Below, in pieces: positions 54,511-64,000 of a stretch of DNA of 64,000 nt. The notes beneath the pieces are model-generated. The model saw only the letters and a list, made by a program, of their open reading frames with translations. It was not told where the DNA came from and made no database searches. This stretch comes from Varanus komodoensis (taxonomy: Eukaryota; Chordata; Lepidosauria; Squamata; Varanidae): assembly GCF_004798865.1 (NCBI RefSeq), contig NW_025336114.1, forward strand, positions 1,302,001-1,366,000. The letters are read 5' to 3'. Position 1 is the first letter of the stretch. Each line of letters starts with the position of its first letter. A program made the position numbers and the translations under genes.

Positions 54511-56465
54511 ACACGAAGTAGTCTCTAAGACTGGCTTCCTTTGCAAAACTACAGGAAAGTGCATTATGGATAAAACCTCGAGGAGTTCAAGAAGGCTCAA
54601 AGGAAGTGCAAGTCTTGTGATAACCTGAACCCTGCACAAAGATTTCATATCTATAAGAGAAGGAGAGAGAAAGGAGCTGTTTCTCAAAAGCAGGGCCATG
54701 CCTTAAAAGCCATCTTCTCCTGGTGCTCATCAATAAAACATTCTAAAATTGCCTTTGCTGCATCACCTAAGTGGAACTGCACCTCACGAAGACTTCTGTT
54801 CAAATTTGTGCCCTGGATAATATATTATTGTAACTTCCTCTATCATACTGATAAAACTCTGCACAATAACCTTTTCTGAATGAAAAGCAGACGCGCACTG
54901 ACAGCAACCAGTTTTGTACTGTTTTTCCTTCATTATTATTCTCTCTTTTTTCATTAGAGATAAAGTTCCCAAGCAGATAAACTACAGAATATAACTCCAG
55001 TGATTGAAACTGACTTCAACCACCAATATCCTTAATAAATATGCATTGCAAATGCATTTTGCTTTTTCTTCCTCCGATCCACATCAGAGAACTTTTAACT
55101 TTGCCATTATTTGAACCCGGAATTGTAAAGTTCGCATCTGTAATTATAAAGCTAAGGGGAGGGACAGAGAAAAAAAACCATTTGAAATTCAAGGCATGTC
55201 TGCCTGATAGTAAAAATTTGCCCTTTTTCAAATTCATTTTCAATCGATGAAATGCATGCTAAGTTACAAGCCAAAGTTTCAGTGCTGTTGTTAGATGGTA
55301 GCTGACAAATCCCTAAAGTGATATTCGCCAACCATACTGCTACAGTCACACCTAGAGTCCGTAAATAGGCCTTAGAATGCCACAAGAAACAGAATTATCT
55401 GCACAGCAGGAGTGAAATTTTTCCAGTCTGAGCTTTTTGTTTCTAGCCTGGAAAAGATGCAAAGGAAGAAGGAAAATTCATACATTTTGTGAAGAGAGTG
55501 AGATTTCGTTAGAGCTGGCCTACCACTGCCTGTCATGAAATCTAGTTACTCTTGCAAAGTTGTAGGCAACAAATGGCAGAATGATCTAAAATTACTGCTG
55601 TATGTTTCGAAGCTTTCTTTTTTCTTAAGTGAGATCAGTGGCACAATACAGCTTCCTTTGCTGAGGATCACTGCAGGGGAGTTGGGCATTACTTAGCGCT
55701 ATGATATGTAAGAACTTTTCTTTGTGCTTTATCAGTCCTGACCCTGCTGTAGATCCTAGGCATCACCAGTGGTAAAATAGCATAATACTGGGGAAGAAGG
55801 AATGTTTTGCAGCAAACAATGGAGCTGCAGCAGGAGCAAGATTGCTCACAGATCAGTTTGAAAGCACAGGTAACTAGCCCATGGTGCACAGTCACCTTTT
55901 CTGCATTTTAATAGGTACTGTTGGGCAGACTGTAGCTTAATATGTCTAACTGAACAGTGCCAAGAGTAAAGGCTGATTTTCTCCAGTTGGTGGTCACTCC
56001 ATAAAAACAGAAGATTCCTACTGCTAGAGTTAATGACCTGAAGTAGTGCCATGACAGGAGAAGGCAGTTATAACTTAGGCTTTTGCAGCATTGTGTCCTA
56101 CCGCTTGCAAATAACCGGACTGAGACTGCTGTTAGAACATCTCAGCCCGATTTCTCTGCAGAGCTTGGTGCTGAATGTGGACATCCTGCCTGAACTTGTA
56201 ATGAGTCTGCCCACCACCTGGGGAGTTCCTAGGATCAATGAGTGGAAAAAAGGAACAACTTGAAGAACATCCAACTAGTATACCCACCAGTTCAGCTCAA
56301 TAAATGGCACTGATATTTCTCTGCTTCAGTCTAACTAATGTGAAATTTGGGGAAGATTAAAAAAAAAAAATCAAGTTTCTGACTGGCTGCTCTACTCACT
56401 TAAATAAGTTATCCTCAACAAGATGCAAGCTAGACACTGACTTGGTATACTTTTTGAAATGTTAT
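54511..56465. other. No recognised gene or named repeat
   Basis: Two kilobases without a repeat I can identify, including 55000-55500, which has mixed, non-repetitive composition. Open frames to 77 residues lack domains. Might hold conserved noncoding DNA; cannot be judged from this sequence alone. Confidence 0.35.
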
Positions 56466-56745
56466 AAGGGCAGGTCCATTTCCAAGTAAAATTCAGAGTG
56501 CTAGTATTTATCTTTAAGGTCCTACATGGAACCTGGATAACTGAAAGAATGCCTCTTTTTACATCAGCCTGGCCATTTTCTTTGGAAACCTTCCTTCATA
56601 TGTCTACATTGTCCAAGATGAAGTATGTGGCAACATGAAGAAGTTATTCTCCATTATGGAATTCCATTTGGGGAATTCTCTTCCCAGGAAGGCACACCTG
56701 GCACCTAAGTGGATGACTAGGTTTTCACTGAATGGTAAAGAGCAC
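56466..56745 (+). mobile_element. L2 LINE 3' part, sense, degraded
   Basis: 'tttccaagtaaaattcagag', 'gtatttatctttaaggtcc', 'tacatggaacctggataac', 'ctcttcccaggaaggcaca', 'cctggcacctaagtgg' follow the sense L2 order ('gttcaaggtgctggt', 'tataaagccct', 'ccccagagaggt...cctggcgcc'). It then meets an antisense L2 end to end. Confidence 0.65.
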
Positions 56746-56763
56746 ATTGCGCTCTCTCTCTCT

Positions 56764-56787
56764 ACATACATACATACACACACACAA
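56764..56787. repeat. (ACAT)n/(CA)n microsatellite
   Basis: A short mixed ACAT and CA run at the junction between sense and antisense L2 ends. Confidence 0.85.
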
Positions 56788-57365
56788 ATAGTCCCTTAGG
56801 ACTCTCTAGACAGATTCCAACATAGCAATTGACAACAATGAACTAGCATCACAATATACCAATAAAGTAACAACAATGTAACAGTGATATACATAAAGTA
56901 ACAGCTATAAAACAACAATATACAACCATGCACAGTGATATACAGCTGAGAATTAATGTGTGATAAATTAAAACAATAGAAGTTAAAGCTCTAAGACTAT
57001 ATAAAACTTAATTCCTTTAAAATTATACAGAAAAAAATCAATTATTAAAATGTCTGGAAAATAACATTGTTTTCACCTGGCACTGAAAAGATTGCAATGA
57101 AGGCACCAGGGGAACTGTTTTTGCGACGCTATTCTGTAGGTGGGAGGCAACCTTAACTTGGAGGATGGTTCCTTCAGAAGGGCCTCCAAACCTGATCTTT
57201 GGGGTCAGGTAGGTACATATAAGAGCAGGCGATCCTTCAGGTATCCTGGTCCCAAGCCACTTAGGGCTTTCCACATTGAAACAAGCACCTCAAATTGGGC
57301 TCAGAGCTCAACTCAGCTAAGTGTGGCAGCCCATAACCCTCCAAACTCAGAAGATTAGAGCTTTC
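56788..57365 (-). mobile_element. L2 LINE 3' end, antisense
   Basis: 'gtcccttaggactctctaga' and an AT-rich UTR, then 'ttattaaaatgtctgg', 'cacctggcactgaaaag' shared with 10530-10580, then 'gtaggtgggaggcaacc', 'tcaggtatcctggtccc', 'ttagggctttccacattg', 'aacaagcacctcaaattgg' in antisense L2 order. Faces the sense L2 on its left. Confidence 0.75.
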
Positions 57366-57884
57366 CACTGGGAAGCAGAAGAGATGCAAAGTAGGGGAAG
57401 GTCAGATCAGTGCGTCTCCCACCACCACCCCTTCTTTCAATTTTGACCTACACAGACTCATGAGGAAAGAAGCTGGAGGAACCATTAGCATTCCTTGTAG
57501 GATGCTGGTGCCTCACTTCTCCCTTCCTTCTCTGTCCCCCAGAGCCCTGGCTCTGAGGTCAATCTTGTGCCCTTGGGGCCACAGTCAGCATAGAAAGAAC
57601 CACATCCCTTGTGAGGCTCAGTGCAGGGGATGGAGGCACTTGAGCTCTGAATTATCCTATGGTTCTCTAGATAAGATAAGTCTAGTAGTCATAGGATTGC
57701 ACCCAAAGACTAAAACCAGAAACAAGCTGATTTTCCTAACCTCTTAAGGGACAGGTGAGGGAAGTTACATTTTTAAACATGCCTTTATCTGCTGTTTAAC
57801 CATTCTTATATTTTTGCCATATGTATGTATGTATGTATGTATTGTTATTGTTATCCAGCTTACCTCCCAGGAATTATTTTTAAT
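57366..57884. other. Unassigned segment within an L2 region, with (TATG)n
   Basis: Sequence not recognised as L2; it may be a later insertion or rearranged filler. A (TATG)n microsatellite occupies 57820-57842. Confidence 0.4.
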
Positions 57885-59364
57885 GAAGGGGATAAAATGA
57901 CAAAATAAGTAATGTTCGCATCTTATATCTACCTTTGCCACTTTGGTGCGCCCCTTTGGGAGGGGTGTGTCCTCCTGGCCTCCCTTGGAGTTTCAGGCAA
58001 CCAGTTTTGCACATCCACAGTTGCCCCTGCTTACAATGAAAAGGAACAATAGAGCAGCGTGTTGGTAGCATACTGACCACATGCTCCAAAACTCTGGACA
58101 GCCCAGCTCCATGGTTTAGTGCAGATGCTGAATAGTATGGAAACAAGACTGACCCCCGAGGAGCTCCCTGGTGAAGAGTCCTCAGGACTGAGCCTCCAAG
58201 CACCACCTTCTGGAGCCAACCTTCCACGTAGGAGCAGAATTCACTGCAATGTGAATTCCAAACTCAGACATCCACTTGAGAAAACCATGGCCAATCAACA
58301 AGCCCTCATTCCCTCTGTCTCCACGCTCTTTCATTCTCCCAGGTCATTGGACAGGGCGACCAAATCTGTTTCCGTGCCAACCCCTAGTCTGCACCTCGAT
58401 TGAAATGGATTCAGATAATTAGTCTCACCCAAGAGTGCATGGAGTTGGTCAGCCACCAACTCATTCAAAGACCTTGCCCAGGAAGGGAACATTCAACATC
58501 AATCTGAAGTCATTTATGTCTTTCAGGAGCCGAAAAGGTTTCTTTAGCAGTGGTCTCACCACTTTCTCTCAAAAAGAGGTATTGATCCTCTCCCTCGGCC
58601 CGGTTCTCTGTTTCTTCCCTCATAGCTTTCATACAACAAGAAGGTCAAGGATCCAGTACAGCCATGGTTGCTAAAACACCTCATTGACATCCTCAAGCAG
58701 TACTACCTGACATTTCTCCAAGAAAACCAGACCTGGCTGTGTTCTGTAAGAGATTCTATCCCAGAAGTGCCTAGTAAATATAATATGGTGAGTCTCAGAC
58801 AGGTCTAAGATGGCCTAATCTAAGATTAGGATGACCCTAATGAGCTCCATTGGGCAGCAAGATTAGATAGAGCTAGTGAGATATTCTTTCTTTTCCAGCC
58901 TCACAACTCCTAAATATACTTGACTATAGATCTTTACCAGGTCTCTATTGCACCCACTAGGAGTTTTTCTCCATCTGCATTCAAGCCATCTCTTGTACTA
59001 TTCCATTGTTCTTACCTCCAGAGTGCACCACAGAACTGTGAAAGCTCTGCTAGTGAGAGGGCACCCAGGAATGATTGTGTCAAGCACCCAGGTCATCTTT
59101 GCCTCCCAGAGAGCAACCAGGGATTGATAGAATCACCAGTCATATCAGCTGGAAAATCCTCAAGGACCCTTTGGAAACTGTCCAGATCCCTTAGCCTCCA
59201 GGTCTGGACAATTTTAATAGGTTCCCTCCCTTGCAGATGGCAAAAGCCACCATTAAACTATGGATGAGTGAGGTCTTACTCTGGGCTGATCTGGCATTGC
59301 AAAGCAGTGTCTGGAGGCCAACCACCATGCCTGCAGGTGTGAGGAGAACCAGAACATGACACAG
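57885..59364 (-). mobile_element. L2 LINE reverse-transcriptase region, antisense
   Basis: The minus strand reads LGGSVLRTLHQGAPRGSVLF (RT motif near (G)VPQGSVLSP, 58100-58230) and, upstream, PLLKKPF then LNVPFLGKVFE at 58470-58560, the L2 N-terminal RT motif NLPFLGKV.E. 58560-58750 continues in the pre-RT region. The part from about 58800 to 59364 is assigned only by position and is less certain. Several stops and shifts; inactive. Confidence 0.72.
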
Positions 59365-59611
59365 TCATTATTTTATTTATTTATTTATTTATTTTTATCT
59401 ATATCCTGCCTTTTTCCTACAAAGGGCTCAAGGCAGCTTACATCTCCTCCATCTTATCCCCACAACAACAACCCTGTGAGGTAGGTTGGGCTGAGAGTCT
59501 GTGACTAGCCCAAAGTCCCCCAGTTGGCTCCATGGCCGAGTGGGGACTAGAACCCAGATCGTCTGAGTCCCAGTCCCATGCTCTTAACCACTACACCACA
59601 CTGGCTCATTA
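59365..59611 (-). mobile_element. tRNA-derived SINE, antisense, inserted in the L2 region
   Basis: The reverse of the SINE at 8029-8282, base for base close: (TTTA)n at 59372-59392, 'tatatcctgcctttttcc', 'aaagggctcaaggcagct', 'aaccctgtgaggtaggttg', 'ggggactagaacccagat', 'ctacaccacactggct'. TCATTA at 59365-59370 and 59606-59611 marks a probable target duplication. One of the younger-looking elements here. Confidence 0.9.
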
Positions 59612-60000
59612 ACTGTCCAGGCCATGTTCCCCTTGCCTGGCTAGCCCTTCTCAATGCCATTATCTCCCTCTACTCATCCCTGCATTAAGTGGGGTCCCCA
59701 TAGATTTTCCCACTTGGCCCCATGCCTTGCTTGCAAGACAGGCCTTCAGGAGGGGAGAAATAATCCCCACCATCACCTGAGGCTCTGAGGAAACAAATAA
59801 ACAAGTTGTTGACCTCGTGTCTTCCCCCAAACTACTCCCTAAGGGGCATCTCACTTTGTCATTTTCCCCAGGGTAGCAGCACAGCTGTCTCAAGCTGGCA
59901 ATCAACACAGTGGAGTCTGTTTGTTCTTTCCTTGTTCTCTGCTACTGCTGACAATCTCCCCACACAGCAGAAGCCAAGCAGCAGTCTGGGGTAGGACCTC
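59612..60000 (-). other. Possible 5' continuation of the antisense L2
   Basis: Less AT-rich sequence with an 82-residue minus frame (59660-59908) and text such as 'ggccccatgccttgcttgc'. It looks like the same block as 59100-59364 on the other side of the SINE, so perhaps the 5' part of the L2, but no domain is recognisable. Confidence 0.35.
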
Positions 60001-61754
60001 TAGTTCTTAGGTAAGGCTCACCTGGCTGGATTTGACCTGTTTTAAATACTAATAAATAATATTTTCTTTCTCCTCAGGAGGTCTAAGGCTCTAGCTATTA
60101 TAGCAACGCTTTTAAAATACTTCAAATACTTTAAATGCTTTAAAAATGTATCAAAGAGCAGGCCTTTGAACCTTGATGCAGATCTTGTTCCAGTCTCTAT
60201 ACTTTGCCCATGCTACAGAAATGGCCTCCTTTCTTGGAATCTGCCCCATCCTGTGATACTGCCTTGGCTTCATAGACTCCTTTCATTCAGTCCTGCCTTG
60301 ATGAACCATTTCTGTCTTTAGACCCTGCTGTGGAATAATGCAGTTCCAGGGAGTTCTTCTCTAGCAGCTGAAACTGCTGGAACTGACATGCTGCTCTGTC
60401 AGAGGTTAGAATTGTGTGAACAGCCTTAGCTTAGTAAGCACCTTCCACCCATGTGTCTCTTTTTAGCATAATGCTTCGTACAGAAACTCTGCATGCTATT
60501 TGGATCGCTTTGGGGAAGCCTACCCAGGCCGACACTTAATGGGACCTTGATGTAATTTATCATATCCTGAAAGACTGCTAGAAGAAAAAATTGAAAGATT
60601 ATGCAGACTGGATGAAAGGAATGGAAGAGAGTCTAGCCAGTGGGATTCTAGGCTCAAAACACAACTGGCTAGAGAAATGGTGCAAGCTGATTAAAGTCAT
60701 TAATTACAAGATACAGGCTGAACTGATTGCAGATGATAGTGCATCATTCTGAAGCATAAAGCTGTGCAGAATTACAGATCTGTCCATGTGGATTGCCCAT
60801 GAATGATAAGATTCTGGAAAATAAGGATGATGAAGGATAATAAATGCAGCAGAACAAAGCAGAGCACTCTCCCACAGGAGCATATTGCCGATTTTATTCA
60901 CATGAATATGTGCTTACCATCATGCTGCTGATCACTGTTTGCAGCCCAAATCATTTGCATGATCTACTCTGGACTCACATGAGAAGGCTGAATCACCCCC
61001 ACACTCATCCTGGACTGTAAAGAGCTAAAATCACAAGGGTGCGTGGAGGGGGAATCTCCCAAATGTGTTTGTGTGCTTCAGTCCTCAGATGTTATATTGT
61101 TACCAACCCTGAGGAACCGGACTCAGGATGAACATCCTTAGAGAAGGAAGGTGGGTCTCCTTGATGGGGCTTCTCACAGTGGGAAGGAAGTGGGATCCTC
61201 AAACAATGGTCCCTGTCATTTCAGCTGTAGGGCAAGAATAAGTTATATTGCCCACTATCTCTCTGCTAGTTCTTGGGCCTGTACGAACATGGTAGCAGTA
61301 ACCAGCCCTAGAAACCAAATCTGTGAGGGAAAATGGGAAAGGTGCCAAGCCAAGCCAGGTAATTTGACTTACTTCTCAGTCACCTTTCAGTAAAGAGCAA
61401 AGAAGGCTGAACCAATTATGTTCTCCTTCCAGGGAACACCAGCATGCACCAAAGCCACCCTTGCTCCCAGGAGAAATCCTTTCATCCTCCACTGCAGTTG
61501 GTTGGCTTTGCCTGTGTCACACTTTTGACCGCTGTGGGGAATGCTTAGCATACTGCTCTGCAGGCTGGATGGGGAAGGCCAAACTAGGCAGGGCTCACCT
61601 TCCCTGACCTATGTGAAAGACTTACATATGCGAAGTTTTCTTTTTGAAGTCTTCTCTATCCAGGGATATCACATAATTGGAGCAAATTTCCTTCCTTCCT
61701 TCCTTGCATTTATATCTTATCTTTCAAAGGCAACCCGTCATAATGAACATACAA
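60001..61754. other. No recognised gene or named repeat
   Basis: Ordinary sequence with a short (TTCC)n patch at 61687-61705. Open frames to 80 residues without domains. Confidence 0.4.
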
Positions 61755-62021
61755 GCAGCAAATCTGCTGCCGCAGAGCATAGGACCCAAACGGGTGTATG
61801 GAAATTACAAGAAAGGGAATTTAGTCTGATTAGCACAAAGATGAAGCTCCTGGTCACACCTCTTCAAGAGTGGAAGAGACTGCCTCAGCATGGGGTGGAC
61901 TCGGTTTTATTTGAGGTTTGAAGCAGAGGTTGCATGGCCACTGGTCAGGATTTCCTGCATTGACATTGCACTGGAGTAGATGACCTCTGAGGTTCCTTCT
62001 CACTCAACGATTCTATAATTC
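61755..62021 (+). mobile_element. CR1 LINE 3' end, sense
   Basis: 'cagagcataggacccaaac', 'ggaaattacaagaaaggg', 'agtggaagagactgcctc', 'ttgaagcagaggttgcatgg', 'gtagatgacctctgaggtt', 'ccttctcactcaacgattc', 'tataatt'. The ATTCTATaA terminus places it with the subfamily at 27669-28337. The plus frame 61541-61921 runs into it and is not a gene. Confidence 0.85.
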
Positions 62022-64000
62022 CTCTAAGAATGATCCACATGTATTTCACCAGATCTGTTTCAAGTATCCTTTTCTCTAACAGGAAAGGGGATAGTTTTAC
62101 AAGGAATCTGTGTCCATAAGCAATGCTGTGTCTGCTGGGAGCAAACATATTTCTTCAATGGTCCATTGCTCAACATTAGCCACAGACATTAATTTTGACT
62201 GTTTATAGAGTGTGTTGCCATAACGAAGTCAAGTACTCAGGATATACAGTATCCAGGCAATCATTCATCATTTTTCTGCTATCTCGCGGTTTGATACATC
62301 CCTTCGTTTGAGTTGTGTGGGCCGTGGCACTCACGCTACTTTCCACTTCACTCAAATGAGGGTGGGGCAGGGGGTGGGGGAGAAGGTTGGCCAATTATAT
62401 TGGAATGACAGCAGCTTAAACTCATTTCATCATTACTGCTTCTGAATCCTGAACCAGAAACTTCATGGTCAGATATTGGATGCAGGAATCTAACATGGGG
62501 AGATTACTGGAACTGCCATGTGTTATATGCATTGCAGTCTTGGAAGGTTGTGGGGGTGTGCAACATTCGCCCCTGGAATTGGCACACAGTACAGTGCTTC
62601 TGGATTGGCAGGTTTAGGATAAATGCATGGACTTGGACTCTGACATCGGGCTCGTGCCTCTTCAGCTTTGGCTATGGCTGCCATGGCTGCTTCAAGTTTC
62701 TTCACAGCTCCTGGGATTAGGTTTAAGTGTCAGCTAGGATGTAGCAGGGGAAGAAATAGTTTGGCTTGCCTCTTAAGACAGAGTTACCAAGTTCACACCA
62801 TCCAAATTTTTGGGTGGCAGTTATACGGAATGCGTGAAGAGGACACTGGGATTATTTTCACTGTCTTCAAACTCAGTGTGCGTTCACTGAAGAACTTGCA
62901 TGCATATAGCTATGCATACAATTGGGAATCTGCTCTTTGCAAAGTACTCCATTTTGTGGAGAGATTTTGTGATTGTACAACTGGTACCATGTAGGCTGTA
63001 TTCACACCTTTAGCTGAACTCATGAAGATCATGGACTGTGGGGACAATCCTGTTTCTGCCTACCTCATATTTAGTGAACTTGGGGAAACAAACCTGCTAC
63101 AATTCCTTAAAGAACTAGAATGTGTTGACTAAATTAGAATTCATTAGACTTTATCTGAGATTGAAAGGACAATTTTCAACATTTTGCAATTAGTACGTTG
63201 TATTCATCAAACTGGAAAGACGTTATAATGAGACATTCACTCCTATAGTTTACTTTCACAATTATATGAATTAGTGGCAATTAATTGTAGGTTTCAAAAA
63301 GATGTATTCAGTGCATAATTATATGTGACAATGTTCACCATATTGTAATGATTGGCCTATAATTTCTAATGCTTGGCATTTAAAATCACTGACTTTGGGA
63401 CCAATGCAGGAAAGAAAAGCTGAGCCCTAAGGAAGGCAATACTGATGGTCTATTGTTCCAGTTAAGCCTAGTTGCTTATCCTGAGCATGTCCCTGCTCCA
63501 CAACACCACATTCCAATTATACATGCAAAAAGGGGATGGGGAAGACTGCACTAGACCTGTTATAATGAGATCCATCTCCACAGATAGCTGGCTCCTGACC
63601 AACTACTTCATGGTTCAACAAGAAGCCACATCAAGTACAATGATTTTGAACTTATAGCAGTTAGTTAGACAAAGACTGGAGTGAACATTGCAATCTAGTA
63701 CAGACCCAGGTCAGTTTGCAGAAAGGAGGACAGGAGGGGCCAAGGGTGACTTGAGACAGATCCTGAGCATAGCAACCACAAGTGCAAAGGGCCAGAGACT
63801 GAAGACATGACCTGGTGCGGAGAGACTTCCAGAAGGGATCGGCTCACAAAATAGAAGGCAAGGCATAGCACAACAATGTGTAGAAGTTGTTAGGACATCC
63901 ACTTCCACTGTCAAGTTGCTCAGATGAGTGAACCAAGCTTGAGGCAGCAGCTCTAAAAGGCCAGCCAAATGCCTGGCTTTGCCTCCAATGCACTACTGTG
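62022..64000. other. No recognised gene; AT-rich candidate noncoding block near 63.2 kb
   Basis: No named repeat. A minus frame at 63711-63968 and a plus frame at 62668-62994 have no known domain. The stretch 63180-63390 is AT-rich without simple repeats and includes 'gtggcaattaattgtagg' and 'gtgcataattatatgtg'; of possible regulatory interest only. Confidence 0.35.

Noticed and set aside
1-64000. Endogenous retrovirus, LTR element or Polinton
   Set aside because: I looked for paired long terminal repeats, primer-site-like sequence and gag, pol, env or capsid-type peptides and found none; the reverse transcriptase pieces are all of LINE type.
1-64000. CRISPR array, operon, or prokaryotic defence system
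   Set aside because: No regularly spaced repeats and no long frames; repeat content is clearly vertebrate.

Overview
The window reads as a vertebrate intergenic or intronic stretch, most likely from a squamate reptile (lizard or snake). The clade call rests on the repeat mix: CR1 and L2 LINEs, Bov-B LINE 3' ends, an L1 ORF2 fragment, a tRNA-derived SINE with a CCTTTA-type tail, a second tRNA-derived SINE family with an (AAAT)n tail, faint MIR-like SINE remnants, and several short palindromic elements. CR1, L2, Bov-B and such SINEs together are typical of squamates. The species cannot be named from the sequence.

No host protein-coding exon could be supported. The open frames are short. Those with recognisable protein similarity are fragments of LINE reverse transcriptase or endonuclease; the rest look like chance. 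No tRNA, rRNA, CRISPR, operon or bacterial signal is present, and I saw no retrovirus-like or Polinton-like element. One assembly gap of 100 N lies at 16742-16841, and its two flanks repeat the same 50 bases.

Layout. 0.5-1.6 kb: a sense CR1 copy split by a SINE with a 13-bp target duplication. 4.7-6.5 kb: an antisense L2 and two copies of a small inverted-repeat element. 6.68-7.26 kb: a TA-flanked DNA transposon with GC-rich contents. 8.0 kb: a SINE. 10.3 kb: L2. 12.9-13.4 kb: a GC-rich block. 13.7-14.8 kb: AT-rich sequence dense in TAAT-type motifs. 15.5-17.1 kb: a MIR-like remnant and two L2 tails, one holding the gap. 18.3-19.0 kb: Bov-B interrupted by a 71-bp L2 tail. 22.9-25.1 kb: CR1, Bov-B, SINE and a CR1 endonuclease relic. 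26.4-29.1 kb: antisense CR1 sequence enclosing a sense CR1. 30.0-32.6 kb: L2 elements in both orientations. 38.2-39.3 kb: L1 relic and an unassigned repeat also seen at 26 kb. 42.4-43.7 kb: a CR1 inside a CR1, then a SINE. 47.4-49.8 kb: L2, CR1, L2. 51.5-54.5 kb: L2, SINE, CR1 and a MIR-like relic. 56.5-60.0 kb: a large L2 region. 61.8 kb: a CR1 end.

There is no gene set acting together here. The main content is a history of layered insertions. The observations most worth following are the short transposon with GC-rich cargo, the unassigned repeat pair, the assembly artefact, several readable nested insertions, and a few candidate noncoding regulatory blocks that only a comparison with other genomes can confirm. 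All repeat family names come from recalled consensus features, not from a database search.
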